Assembly (NCBI GenBank): GCA_003209055.1
Contig: QCTB01000006.1
Location: forward strand, 1-43,766
DNA from: Prochlorococcus sp. AG-670-O13
GTDB taxonomy: Bacteria > Cyanobacteriota > Cyanobacteriia > PCC-6307 > Cyanobiaceae
DNA length: 43,766 nucleotides
Reading direction: 5' to 3'
The position numbers and the translations under genes were made by a program. How positions within the stretch are numbered: position 1 is the first letter of the stretch; the number at the start of each line of letters is the position of its first letter. This document shows positions 11,566 through 20,370 of this stretch, one piece after another. The notes beneath the pieces are model-generated. The model ran no database searches and was not told where the DNA came from. It saw only the letters and a program-made list of their open reading frames with translations.

Positions 11566-12297
11566 TTATTTAGAATTTAACCACAGATGCATTGTGGTGA
11601 TTTTTCTTCTTATTTGGAAATTAGAAGATAAGTATAACTTTTGTGCTCCAATATTTCTATTTTGAGTTTTAACCTTTATTTTAATGAAATTATTTTTTTT
11701 AATGTAAATAATTAGATTTTTCAGCATAAGTTTCCCAAAACCATTTTGGAAGTATTTAGGATTGACTCCGAATAAACCAATTTTGCATTCTTCTGAACAG
11801 ATTTTTTTAAGGCTTGAAAAAGCAATTATATTTTTTTCTTTAGTAATACCAATAATTTCATCATCAAATTCACCATTTATAGATTTGTTAAACCATTCTA
11901 GATACATTTTATCTGCAAGTTTAGAATCGAAATTTTTGTCAAAATAGTACTTACTCTTATTAAAGAATTTTGTCGAAAAGCTTCTAAAAGAAATGGTATG
12001 TATATTTGATAGTTTTTCAAAATAATAAGGTTCCTTAATATTTATGATATCTTGATCTTTTAAATTTTTATCGTTTAAACAAATATCATATTCTAATCCA
12101 TCATCAACGTTAATGAAACCTAAATTCGATAAGTAATTTTCGAAAACTTTATCTTTTATATGAACTGATCTAATTAGGGTTTTTTTTTGAAAGTTTTTCA
12201 AAATATCTTCTAGATTCTTATTTTTCAAGTCTTGTTTTTCTAATAAATAAATATCAAAGCCAAAAAATCTAGACTCCCATAAGCAATATTTAATCAT
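11566..12297 (-). CDS. GNAT-family N-acetyltransferase
   Basis: This 243-residue protein has a C-terminal GNAT fold. The segment GLFGVNPKYFQNGFGKLMLKNL matches the acetyl-CoA pyrophosphate-binding motif (V-x-P-x-x-x-x-x-G-x-G), and KTQNRNIGAQKLYLSSNF matches the closing N-x-x-A-x-x-L-Y motif. The N-terminal half (to about 120) is divergent. Its start overlaps the end of the PseG-like gene by 4 bases, so translation is probably coupled. By position it is expected to acetylate an amino group on the 4-amino sugar precursor, the role PseH plays in pseudaminic acid synthesis. The substrate is inferred, not shown. Confidence 0.75.
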   Translation of the reverse strand: MIKYCLWESRFFGFDIYLLEKQDLKNKNLEDILKNFQKKTLIRSVHIKDKVFENYLSNLGFINVDDGLEYDICLNDKNLKDQDIINIKEPYYFEKLSNIHTISFRSFSTKFFNKSKYYFDKNFDSKLADKMYLEWFNKSINGEFDDEIIGITKEKNIIAFSSLKKICSEECKIGLFGVNPKYFQNGFGKLMLKNLIIYIKKNNFIKIKVKTQNRNIGAQKLYLSSNFQIRRKITTMHLWLNSK

Positions 12298-13397
12298 CTA
12301 TTTTTTAAAAGATTATTTAATAAAAAGGTAATTCTCTTAGTTCCATGTCCATCAATTTTACCTTTACAATTAAGTTTTATTTGATTTCTAATATTTGAAT
12401 TTTTGATTAATAATGAGAAACGTTCATAAAGTTCATTTTCAGAAAAATTTATAATATTAGAAACTAAACAAACTAAACCTTCTTTCTCTAATTTCTGAAG
12501 AGTTTTTAATTGATGTTCATATTGTGGTAAACCTATAGATGGAACACATCTTGCAATTGTATCAAATATAGTTAATCCACCATTTACTATTGCTAAATCA
12601 GACTCAGCCATTAGTTGATAGAAATTTTTAGGTTTAGAATAAAAAAAAATGTTATTATCTGAAATTTTATTCAAGTCGTCAATTTTTAATTTATTTTCTC
12701 TTATTTTTATAAAATCTAATTGCCCAATTAGTCTATATTCAAAACCTCTAGATCCATCACATATATTTTTTTCTATCATTTTTAAAATTTTTTCGAGATA
12801 TCCAAAATGATCATAACCACCAAAAGAAGCAAAAATTTTGAATTTATTATCTGAATTTGTTTTACTTTTTAATTTTGCGGAAATATTATCTTCATCAATT
12901 ACTAAGTATTTATATCCAGTCAAAATGTTTTTTTTAAATTTTATAGGATCTAATATTGCATTTATTGATAAGTTAGCTTCTATTGCACCAGATCCTTGAT
13001 CATCTAGAGTTAAAACTTTATTACCTTTAAACCTTAGATTTTTAATAAATTTTGCCTCGGTTTTTAATCTATCTAAAATTATTACACCATGACAATGTTC
13101 TGATAATGTTTCACTTTCAATTTTCGAATTAGGTATTAAAAAATTATCTTCTGTACAAACTGCTCTAAATTTAGATTCATTTATAGTTTTGAAACCTAAG
13201 GAAAACGGACCATCTTTCCTAGTAGCAAATATTATTTCATCTTTACAGCATATATTTTCTTTTATCAATGATTTAGCAATTAATAAACATCTTGATACAT
13301 GCCCAGTGCCTATTTCTGGTATATTTCCTGCATCACATCTGAAAATAAATTTTGTCTTCAAGAAATTAAAAAGTAGATTAAGAACGCTAAATAACAA
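12294..13397 (-). CDS. PseG-like UDP-sugar hydrolase
   Basis: The N-terminal segment FRCDAGNIPEIGTGHVSRCL carries the G-x-GH-x-x-RC signature of PseG, which removes UDP from a 2,4-diacetamido trideoxyhexose and so feeds the synthase step. The fold is GT-B-like, with a later FASFGGYDH strand-turn and the glycine-rich VNGGLTIFDT segment that binds the nucleotide in related proteins. At 367 residues it is longer than many PseG proteins. The start at 13397 is TTG with no obvious ribosome site; initiation a little further in, nearer the FRCD segment, is also possible. It heads the run PseG-like, GNAT, CMP-synthetase, transferase. A 30-bp perfect palindrome lies just upstream. Confidence 0.75.
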   Translation of the reverse strand: MLFSVLNLLFNFLKTKFIFRCDAGNIPEIGTGHVSRCLLIAKSLIKENICCKDEIIFATRKDGPFSLGFKTINESKFRAVCTEDNFLIPNSKIESETLSEHCHGVIILDRLKTEAKFIKNLRFKGNKVLTLDDQGSGAIEANLSINAILDPIKFKKNILTGYKYLVIDEDNISAKLKSKTNSDNKFKIFASFGGYDHFGYLEKILKMIEKNICDGSRGFEYRLIGQLDFIKIRENKLKIDDLNKISDNNIFFYSKPKNFYQLMAESDLAIVNGGLTIFDTIARCVPSIGLPQYEHQLKTLQKLEKEGLVCLVSNIINFSENELYERFSLLIKNSNIRNQIKLNCKGKIDGHGTKRITFLLNNLLKNR

Positions 13398-13402
13398 TCT
13401 GA

Positions 13403-13432
13403 AAAAGTTTAAAAAAATTTTTTTAAACTTTT
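13403..13432. repeat. 30-bp perfect AT palindrome
   Basis: AAAAGTTTAAAAAAA is followed directly by its exact reverse complement, giving a loopless 15+15 palindrome. It lies in the 206-base divergent gap between the PseG-like gene and the class III aminotransferase, 5 bases before the TTG assigned to the former. It could be an operator or a cruciform-forming site. A chance origin in AT-rich DNA is less likely because two GC pairs are matched. Confidence 0.7.
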
Positions 13433-13603
13433 ATAACTATAAACAATAATATCTTTTTATATTTATATTTTTTATAGTTTTGGTTTAAGTATATTATTGT
13501 TAGCAATCTATTGAAGATTTTTGTTGGCTTAATATCAATTTGATAAAATTTAAAAATTTTTTATTATAATTTATAAATTAATTAGAGCTAAAAGAGGTAA
13601 TAA

Positions 13604-14908
13604 ATGTTTAAAGGTCAAAAACTTTGGAAACGAGCAAAACGTGTTATCCCAGGTGGTAATATGCTGCTCTCCAAGAGAAGTGAAATGTTTTTGCCAGATA
13701 AATGGCCATCTTATTATTCCAAAGCTAAAGGTTGCAGGGTGTGGGATCTTGATGGTCAAGAATTAATTGATATGTCAATAATGGGTATTGGGACTAACTT
13801 ACTCGGTTATGGCAATGAAGAAGTTGATTCTGCTGTAACTAAAACTGTATTGGCTGGCAATATGAGCACTCTTAATTGTCCTGAAGAAGTTTTGCTTGCT
13901 GAAAGATTAGTAGAATTACATCCTTGGTCTGATATGGCGAGATTTGCAAGAAGCGGCGGGGAAGCTAACTCTATTGCAATAAGGATAGCTAGAGCGGCAA
14001 CAGGAAGAGATAAAGTGGCTATTTGTGGTTATCATGGTTGGCATGATTGGTATCTTGCAACTAACTTAAGAAATTCTTCAGGTCTTGAAACTCATCTTCT
14101 ACCAGGGTTAGAACCTAAAGGAGTTCCCAAGGGACTTGCTGGGAGCGTTAAACCTTTTGATTTTAATTGTTTTGATCAGTTGGAAGACATAGTTTCTCAA
14201 AATGAATTAGCTGCAGTCAAAATGGAAGTCCAGAGAAGCAACCCCCCAGAAAAAGGTTTCTTAGAAAAAGTTCGTGATCTCTGTACAAAAAAAGGAATAG
14301 TTCTAATTTTTGATGAATGTACTTCTGGTTTTAGAGAGACTTTTGGCGGCTTGCATTTGAAGTATGGAATTAATCCAGATATGGCGATGTTTGGAAAAGC
14401 TCTTGGTAATGGTTATGCAATATCGGCTGTCATTGGGCGCCGCTCAGTTATGGAAGCAGCCCAAAGCACATTTATTAGTAGCACTTTTTGGACAGAGAGG
14501 ATTGGTCCAACAGCTGCATTAAAAACATTAGAAATTATGGAAAAAATTCGAAGCTGGGAGATAATCACTTCTACTGGTCTTAAATTGCGTAAAAATTGGC
14601 AGCAATTAGCAGATAAACATAAGATTGAAATTATTCATAATGGATTACCTGCCTTAGCTGGATTTACAATACAAGGCCAGGATTCTCTAAAGTATAAAAC
14701 TTTAATTACACAAGAGATGCTTAAACATGGCTATTTAGCTGCAACAAGTTGTTATGTTTCAGTAGCCCATACAAATAAAGAAATATATCCTTATTTAGAT
14801 TTACTTGATAAAATTTTTGAATTAATTGCAAAATGTCAAAACGAAAATTCTATAGATGAATATTTAAAATCACCAGTGTGTCATTCTGGATTCCAGAGGT
14901 TGAATTGA
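13604..14908 (+). CDS. Class III aminotransferase (glutamate-1-semialdehyde aminomutase-like)
   Basis: The 434-residue PLP enzyme belongs to aminotransferase class III. It has the family layout of GSA 2,1-aminomutase: FARSGGEANSIAIRIAR near residues 110-126, the PLP-stacking VAICGYHGWHDWY segment, FDEC in the Asp position, and the Schiff-base lysine in MAMFGKALGNGYAISAV. It is not likely to be the housekeeping HemL, because it sits in a surface-sugar cluster. Transfer of an amino group to a keto sugar or an amino-acid decoration is more plausible. It is the only plus-strand gene in the cluster and its codons look less AT-biased than those around it, which suggests a separate arrival. A good AGAGGT ribosome site precedes the ATG. 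Confidence 0.85.
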   Translation: MFKGQKLWKRAKRVIPGGNMLLSKRSEMFLPDKWPSYYSKAKGCRVWDLDGQELIDMSIMGIGTNLLGYGNEEVDSAVTKTVLAGNMSTLNCPEEVLLAERLVELHPWSDMARFARSGGEANSIAIRIARAATGRDKVAICGYHGWHDWYLATNLRNSSGLETHLLPGLEPKGVPKGLAGSVKPFDFNCFDQLEDIVSQNELAAVKMEVQRSNPPEKGFLEKVRDLCTKKGIVLIFDECTSGFRETFGGLHLKYGINPDMAMFGKALGNGYAISAVIGRRSVMEAAQSTFISSTFWTERIGPTAALKTLEIMEKIRSWEIITSTGLKLRKNWQQLADKHKIEIIHNGLPALAGFTIQGQDSLKYKTLITQEMLKHGYLAATSCYVSVAHTNKEIYPYLDLLDKIFELIAKCQNENSIDEYLKSPVCHSGFQRLN

Positions 14909-14951
14909 TAAATTATTTAAATATTTAAAATATATCTTAAGATAATTATGT

Positions 14952-15788
14952 TTAAATGCTCTTCCTTTTGTACTGCAAGAAATCAGATTCTGCATTGCTA
15001 ATACAAACTTTTTCTTCACCTAAAATTTCTTCTGCTTTTTGAACATTTTCTATTATTTTTTTTAGCATTATTGGATCAGCTGAAAGTTTATGATCTGGAC
15101 CTTCTTCTTCACAATCTAAAGTAAAATGTTTTTCGATTATTGTTGCACCTGCAAAAATAGAAAAAACAGGAACGGACCAGCCAATAGTATGATCTGAATA
15201 TCCAACAGGACCATTAAAAAAACTTCTAAGAGCTTTTATTGAGGCCAAATTAGCCATATTTTCAGGGGCTGGATAAGATGAAATACAGTGCAGCAAAGCT
15301 AGTTTGTTATCTATTGTTTCTTTATCAAAGATAGAAAGTGATTGTTTTAATTCATTTTCATTTGTCATTCCAGTTGACATTATTATTTGTTTATTTAGCG
15401 ATGATATGGATCTAATGAGCTTGAAATTTGTAACATCGAAACTCGCAATTTTTATAAATTTACAATCAGTTTGTCCAAGAAATTGGACTGATTCTTCATC
15501 AAAAGGAGTACTGAAAATTTCAATACCTAGATCCTGTCCAAATTTAAAAAGATTATTTTGCTGATCAAAATTAAGTTCGCATTTTTTTAGTACTTCATAT
15601 ATTGGCGAATCTTTAGATGCTCGTTTTTCAGTAATATATGTTTGAAGTTTGACGGCTGATGCACCACAGTCATGTGCCTTTTCAATTAAAAGCTTTGCTT
15701 TGTCAATATCTCCGTTGTGGTTAATTCCAATTTCTGCAATTATTAAAGTTTTTGTTTTTGCATTTCTAGATTTGTGAAAGTTAAACAT
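14952..15788 (-). CDS. NeuB/PseI-type nonulosonic acid synthase, lacking the SAF domain
   Basis: This enzyme family condenses phosphoenolpyruvate with a six-carbon amino sugar to make a nine-carbon acid. The TIM-barrel signature is clear: AEIGINHNGD near residue 18, AVKLQTYITE, FSTPFDEESV, MSTGMTNENEL, HCISSYPAP, GYSDHTIGWSVP and IEKHFTLD. Normal members are about 340-350 residues and end in an antifreeze-like SAF domain that helps bind the sugar across the dimer. This one stops at 278 residues, at FLQYKRKSI, just where the linker to that domain begins. No SAF coding remains downstream, because the convergent aminotransferase ends 43 bases away. It is the third gene of a minus-strand run. Confidence 0.88.
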   Translation of the reverse strand: MFNFHKSRNAKTKTLIIAEIGINHNGDIDKAKLLIEKAHDCGASAVKLQTYITEKRASKDSPIYEVLKKCELNFDQQNNLFKFGQDLGIEIFSTPFDEESVQFLGQTDCKFIKIASFDVTNFKLIRSISSLNKQIIMSTGMTNENELKQSLSIFDKETIDNKLALLHCISSYPAPENMANLASIKALRSFFNGPVGYSDHTIGWSVPVFSIFAGATIIEKHFTLDCEEEGPDHKLSADPIMLKKIIENVQKAEEILGEEKVCISNAESDFLQYKRKSI

Positions 15789-15811
15789 TGTAAGAATTTT
15801 GTTTTAGTTTT

Positions 15812-16591
15812 TTACCAGCAACTCATACCCCCATCAACTATCAATGTTGTTCCATTTATATAAGATGCATCTTTTGAGAGAAGAAATAGTATAGGTTTTA
15901 CAACTTCTTCTGTTTCGCCCATTCTTTTTAATGGAACTCTTGAAGAGTACTCTTTAATGAAATCCTTACTTTGTGGATGTTTGGGATTGAATATCCCTCC
16001 TGGGGCAACAGCATTGATCCTTGTATTGAATCCATCATGTATGGAATTTGCAGCGAAGTATTTTGTCATTTGAATTATACCTGCTTTTGTTGCTCCATAA
16101 ATTTCTGAGTTTCTTCTTTTTAAATTTTTATAAATTCTAGGGTCTGGAGATATTAAGCCATAATGTGAAGCAACATTTACTATTACTGAATTTATGTTTT
16201 GTGATTTTGCAGCTTTTAAAAATTCTGAAATACAATAAAAAGTACCTTTTAAGTTTACATTCATTGTGAGGTCTATTTCTTCTGCACTTCTTTCAAACCA
16301 TGGTGAAAAAATACTTGCTCCTGCATTATTAACCTGCATTGTAATTTTACCAAATTTTTCAATTCCTTTTTGGATAGAATCTTTCACTTCGTTTTGATTT
16401 GCAATATCTATTTGAGAGATTAGAAACCGTGATTCGGGATATTCTAAACTTTTTTTGTAATCTTCTAAATTTTTTATGCAATTATCTACCAGGATTACAT
16501 TTGCTCCATATTCTAAAAATTTCCGAGTTAAAAGACTACCTATTTGTCCTGCGGCACCTGTTATGTAAATAATTTCATTCTTGAATTCCAC
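15812..16591 (-). CDS. Short-chain dehydrogenase/reductase
   Basis: This 259-residue classical SDR has the NAD(P)-binding TGAAGQIG near the N-terminus, NNAG at about residue 88, a catalytic serine followed by YGATKAG (the YxxxK motif, in the SEIYGATKAGIIQMTK segment), and the closing INGTTLIVDGGMSCW. Acidic residues after the second strand (VDNC) suggest NAD(H) preference, but this is only a hint. Its stop is directly adjacent to the aminotransferase gene at 16592 and it is 23 bases from the synthase gene, so the three form an operon. It resembles the reductases of flagellin or legionaminic acid clusters (PtmA-type). The exact substrate is unknown. Confidence 0.85.
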   Translation of the reverse strand: MEFKNEIIYITGAAGQIGSLLTRKFLEYGANVILVDNCIKNLEDYKKSLEYPESRFLISQIDIANQNEVKDSIQKGIEKFGKITMQVNNAGASIFSPWFERSAEEIDLTMNVNLKGTFYCISEFLKAAKSQNINSVIVNVASHYGLISPDPRIYKNLKRRNSEIYGATKAGIIQMTKYFAANSIHDGFNTRINAVAPGGIFNPKHPQSKDFIKEYSSRVPLKRMGETEEVVKPILFLLSKDASYINGTTLIVDGGMSCW

Positions 16592-17761
16592 TTAAAATTT
16601 AGATTTCTGTTTTTCTACTACAAAACTTAAAACTTTTTCAATAACATAGTCAACTGAACTTAATTCAAGACCATAATAAAGTGGAAGACGTACTAATCTG
16701 TCGCTATAAATTGAAGAATTTGGACATAAGTTTAATTCTTTAGTTCTTTTTTCTGTTTGTAAAACGATAGGAGCATTATGTAATGGAACATAATGCGAAA
16801 TTGCCTCTATTCCAAGATCTTCCATATATTTTAGAAAAGACTTCGTGGTTTCGAAACTAGGAAAAATCATATGAAATGCATGATAAGCATGAGTATAATT
16901 ATGGGGTTTACTAGGTAAGGTAATATCATTTTCTTCTGCCCACTCTGATAGGGCATTTAAATAACGCATCCAAATTATTTTTCTACCCATTTGAATTTTG
17001 TTAGAGTTTAATAATTGTTTCTTTAATATTCCTGCAGAAATTTCTGACATGAGATAACTAGAACCCAAATCAATCCATTCATATTTTTTAATTTTCCCTG
17101 ATTTGAAATTAAATCTATTGGTTCCTTTTTCTCTGACTACTCTTGCTCTATCAAGAAATCTATCATTGTTAACTATAAGTGCACCTCCTTCTCCACAACT
17201 TATATTCTTAGTGCCATGAAAACTCAATGTCGAAAAATCTCCAAAACTGCCTAACTGTTTTTGGTTCATTGATCCAAAGAAGCCATGAGCATTATCTTCT
17301 ATAACAATTAAATTATTTTCTTTTGCGATATTCATTATTTTTTCCATTTTGCAGCCTAATCCTCCATAGTGAACGACGACTATTGCTTTTGTATTAGGTG
17401 TAATTAAATTTTCAATACTTTGCGGGTCTATATTCATTGTTGGGATTTCACTATCTGCAAAAATAATTTTTGCTCCCTGCATCATAAATGCTGATGCTGT
17501 AGAGCAAAATGTAAAGCTTGGAACAATTATTTCATCATCTTTATTGAGGTCTAATAAAATAGCGATTATTTCTAGTGCATGAGTGCAAGAAGAAGTTAAT
17601 AGGATTCCAGCAGCATCGTCGAACTGATCTTGTAAAATTGACTCCACTTCTCTTGTAAGAGTGCCATCACCAAAAGTGAGCCCGCTTTTTATTGCTTGCT
17701 CTACGTAAATGAGGTCATCTCCTAATAATGGAGCCTTATTAAAACGTATTTTTCTTTGCAT
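16592..17761 (-). CDS. DegT/DnrJ/EryC1 aminotransferase, WecE (RffA)-like
   Basis: The 389-residue protein is a PLP-dependent sugar aminotransferase of the DegT/StrS family. It has the N-terminal GDGTLTREVE segment, the LLTSSCTHALE substrate/PLP site, EDNAHGFFG for the Asp that holds the pyridine nitrogen, and the Schiff-base lysine in LSFHGTKNISCGEGGAL. The FHGTKN context is closer to WecE-type 4-keto-6-deoxy-hexose transaminases than to PseC. It is the first gene of the operon with the SDR and the synthase. It would provide the 4-amino group of the precursor, or make a 4-amino-4,6-dideoxy sugar for another part of the glycan. Confidence 0.88.
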   Translation of the reverse strand: MQRKIRFNKAPLLGDDLIYVEQAIKSGLTFGDGTLTREVESILQDQFDDAAGILLTSSCTHALEIIAILLDLNKDDEIIVPSFTFCSTASAFMMQGAKIIFADSEIPTMNIDPQSIENLITPNTKAIVVVHYGGLGCKMEKIMNIAKENNLIVIEDNAHGFFGSMNQKQLGSFGDFSTLSFHGTKNISCGEGGALIVNNDRFLDRARVVREKGTNRFNFKSGKIKKYEWIDLGSSYLMSEISAGILKKQLLNSNKIQMGRKIIWMRYLNALSEWAEENDITLPSKPHNYTHAYHAFHMIFPSFETTKSFLKYMEDLGIEAISHYVPLHNAPIVLQTEKRTKELNLCPNSSIYSDRLVRLPLYYGLELSSVDYVIEKVLSFVVEKQKSKF

Positions 17762-17919
17762 TTTTATCTAGCTCACACTTTATTAAATTCAAGATTGGGT
17801 GAAAGCAATCTATATTATATAACTCAATATGTCTTGCTCATTTCAGGGATGTCAATAATTTTATATCTTTGAGAAAAATTTCTCATAGTTAAAAATTTAT
17901 AGTTGAAATTTGTCAGTTT

Positions 17920-18447
17920 TCAGAGATTCAAAAGTCCTGGAGGTGGGTTTAATGTTATCCAACCTTCATTAATATTGATAGTAGGTATGATTTCTTCAAC
18001 AAAAGGTATTAAAACCTTTTTACCATTTATCAGTTCTATTTCCAATAAATCATTTCCACTATTTATGAGATTAATTACATAACCAATCTTTTCATTATTT
18101 TTATCACTTTTTACTTCCAGTCCTACAAGATCTAATAAATGATATTCGCCATCTGATAAATTTGGCCTGTCTTTTATTGAAACATACATTCTTTTCCCAG
18201 AAAGTTTATTAGCTTCATTCCTAGTATTTATCCCTTTTAAAGAAACAATATAAACTTCCTTACCAGGTACTTTTCTTCCTTTAACTAATTCAATTTCTTG
18301 AAGTATTTCATTAATTTCTATCCACCTTAATCCAGACTTAGTAAATCTTTCTTCAAAATCACTCAAAGGCTTTATTTTTAATTCCCCTTTAATGCCATGC
18401 GGAGAAGTTAATTCTCCTACTAGTAACCATTCTTCAAGATTTATCAT
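17920..18447 (-). CDS. rimM: Ribosome maturation factor RimM
   Basis: RimM binds ribosomal protein S19 and helps mature the 30S head. The 175-residue length is normal. The N-terminal barrel begins with LLVGELTSPHGIKGELKIKPLSDF, the family hallmark, and the C-terminal PRC-barrel includes YHLLDLVGLEV, SGNDLLEIE and VLIPFVEEIIP. It is divergent from ndhS with only 37 bases between start codons, so the promoters must overlap. A 158-base gap separates it from the sugar cluster, marking the edge of the return to core genes. Confidence 0.95.
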   Translation of the reverse strand: MINLEEWLLVGELTSPHGIKGELKIKPLSDFEERFTKSGLRWIEINEILQEIELVKGRKVPGKEVYIVSLKGINTRNEANKLSGKRMYVSIKDRPNLSDGEYHLLDLVGLEVKSDKNNEKIGYVINLINSGNDLLEIELINGKKVLIPFVEEIIPTININEGWITLNPPPGLLNL

Positions 18448-18484
18448 ATTATGTATTTATTATTGTAAGAGTTCTTTAATTTTC

Positions 18485-18670
18485 ATGCACACTCTAAGGA
18501 GACCGATTTTACCTGGATCAGTTGTCATAGTAAAAGATAAATCTTCTATATATAGGGGTTATAAGGGATTTGTTCAGAGAGTAACAAAAAATAAAGCGGC
18601 TGTTCTATTTGAGGGTGGAAATTGGGATAAACTTATAGCTTTTAAATTAACTAGTTTAGAGTTAATTTAA
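18485..18670 (+). CDS. ndhS: NDH-1 complex subunit NdhS (SH3-like)
   Basis: NdhS is the small SH3-fold subunit of the cyanobacterial photosynthetic NDH-1 complex that helps dock ferredoxin. I set the start at the ATG at 18485, giving 61 residues; the frame is open further upstream, but that part runs antisense through rimM. The core ILPGSVVIVKDKSSIYRGY and the FVQRVTKNKAAVLFEGGNWD segment, ending in KLTSLEL, match my recollection of NdhS from other cyanobacteria closely in order and length. It is divergent from rimM and convergent with rnc (4 bases between stops). Confidence 0.88.
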   Translation: MHTLRRPILPGSVVIVKDKSSIYRGYKGFVQRVTKNKAAVLFEGGNWDKLIAFKLTSLELI

Positions 18671-18674
18671 AAGT

Positions 18675-19415
18675 TTATTTTTTTAAAATGTTTTCTATGA
18701 CAATAATAGCTGCCTTTTTCTCTGCTTTTTTGTGCGATTGACCAAATGATGAAGCCTTTTTCTTTCCATTTATAAATATTTCACAACAAAATCTTTTAGG
18801 ATCACCATGATTTTTTGAGATTTCTAAAATTTTATAAACTGGTAAACTATACCCTTTTTCTTGACACCATTCTTGCAATGCTGATTTTGCATTAAATTTA
18901 TATGGAGCCTTTAAGAATAATTCTGCATCTTTTTCCCAATACCTATTCAGCCAAAGGTTTACTTCTTCAATTGAATTAAAACACTTATAAATAGCTCCTA
19001 TTAATGCTTCAGTGGACTCTGCAAGAATTGTATTTTTTGAACTTTTATCCCCCAATGCTTTAGGCCCTTGAATTATTACTTGTTCTATATTTATTTTCTC
19101 CCCTAATCGACTTAACCATTCATCACTCACTATTTGTGATCTTAATTCTGAACTTTTACCAACATTTAAATTATTGAATGTTTTATTTATAAAATCTGAT
19201 GCTGATAATCGAAGAACAGCATCTCCAAAGAATTCTAATTTTTCATAATTAACTTTTTTGTTTGCAGAAGAGTGGGTTAAGGCTTCATTAAAAGTATTAA
19301 TGATAACTTTGTCTTTTGTTTTTAAAACTTCGCAAAATCTTTTTGATTTAATATTTAATGACTTTAAAAATTTAATGATTTGTTCAATTCTATTATTATC
19401 AATTGAATTTGCCAT
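18675..19415 (-). CDS. rnc: Ribonuclease III
   Basis: RNase III cuts double-stranded RNA, including the rRNA precursor. The 246-residue protein has the catalytic signature in KLEFFGDAVLRLSASDFI (acidic residues binding magnesium), the second acidic site in ILAESTEALIGAIY, and a C-terminal double-stranded-RNA-binding domain from about residue 170, ending with the SHKKAEKKAA segment. It lies directly downstream of the RNase P RNA gene on the same strand, so two RNA-processing genes are neighbours. Length and motifs are normal. Confidence 0.95.
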   Translation of the reverse strand: MANSIDNNRIEQIIKFLKSLNIKSKRFCEVLKTKDKVIINTFNEALTHSSANKKVNYEKLEFFGDAVLRLSASDFINKTFNNLNVGKSSELRSQIVSDEWLSRLGEKINIEQVIIQGPKALGDKSSKNTILAESTEALIGAIYKCFNSIEEVNLWLNRYWEKDAELFLKAPYKFNAKSALQEWCQEKGYSLPVYKILEISKNHGDPKRFCCEIFINGKKKASSFGQSHKKAEKKAAIIVIENILKK

Positions 19416-19441
19416 ATCTATAATATTTTTTTATTAATTTA

Positions 19442-19815
19442 GAAAGCAGGTCATAAGCCGGGTTCTGTTCATCTTAATAAAGATGGGCAATCATCTATCT
19501 AGGACTGGAATTGCTTCACAGCCTCAAGCGGCACCTAGAAGTAGATTTTTAATGGTCATAAATCTACTAAGCCTTGCACCCAGCCGGGGTTTACCTAGCC
19601 AACACTTCTCAATGTTGCTGGTGCGCTCTTACCGCACCCTTGCACCCTTACCATACAAGTGTATTAGGCGGTATGTTTCTGTGGCACTATCCTCACGGTT
19701 ACCCGCACTGGGAATTACCCAGCAAGCCTGACCATATGGGAGCCCGGACTTTCCTCAAAAAAGTTATATTTTGGAAACAAAATAAAACTTTTTTGCGATT
19801 GCCTCTCCTGCTTTC
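19442..19815 (-). ncRNA. rnpB: RNase P RNA (bacterial type A)
   Basis: On the minus strand the region begins with GAAAGCAGGAGAGGCAATCGC and continues to the universally conserved GAGGAAAGTCCGGGCTCC. It ends with AGAACCCGGCTTATGACCTGC. The first and last bases pair to form helix P1 (GAAAGCAGG with CCTGCTTTC). These are the signature elements of bacterial RNase P RNA, which matures the 5' ends of tRNAs. Ends are estimated from P1 pairing. It lies upstream of rnc and is divergent from tRNA-Arg. Confidence 0.96.
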
Positions 19816-19853
19816 ATTTAGCATAATGCTAAATACGTTAAAAAACATCTACT

Positions 19854-19927
<74 letters not shown>

Positions 19928-20006
19928 TTAAAGTTAATAAACTATATGTAGTATGTGTGCACATATGCGACTCTCTAGCTAGCGTGTAATTAGTAATTAT
20001 GCTTTT

Positions 20007-20339
20007 ATGGCTAAGCTGCACGATATGCGTTTAAAGCTCTTAATTCAGCAAGAGCATGAACGAATTTCCAAATCCTCACCTAGTGAATTAGATCTCTCAA
20101 TAGTTCAAGCAAGATGTTTATGTTGGCTTTCTTTATTAGCAGAGGCTCATGAAGATCAAGCAAATGATGCTGAAAAGAGATGTGATGCTGAACAAGCAAT
20201 GGGATGGTTTGCGGATTCTATGAGATTAAGAGATGTCATTACTCTCGTTAGTAGTATAGAAATACCTTTACCTGAAAGCCCAGACTCTCTTGATGAAAAT
20301 GACGAATTATTGGATGGTCCTACAATTTTGCCTAAATAG
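20007..20339 (+). CDS. Conserved-looking hypothetical protein
   Basis: This 110-residue protein appears mostly helical, rich in Leu, Ala and acidic residues in the first 85 residues, with a Pro/Asp/Glu-rich acidic tail (PESPDSLDENDELLDGP). There is no signal peptide or membrane segment, so it is likely soluble. It lies 79 bases after tRNA-Arg and is followed by another small acidic protein gene on the same strand. I do not recognise a named domain. The coherent codon use and the context argue that it is a real gene. Confidence 0.65.
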   Translation: MAKLHDMRLKLLIQQEHERISKSSPSELDLSIVQARCLCWLSLLAEAHEDQANDAEKRCDAEQAMGWFADSMRLRDVITLVSSIEIPLPESPDSLDENDELLDGPTILPK

Positions 20340-20370
20340 TGCAATGATATAACAAGAGTTATTTATTCTT

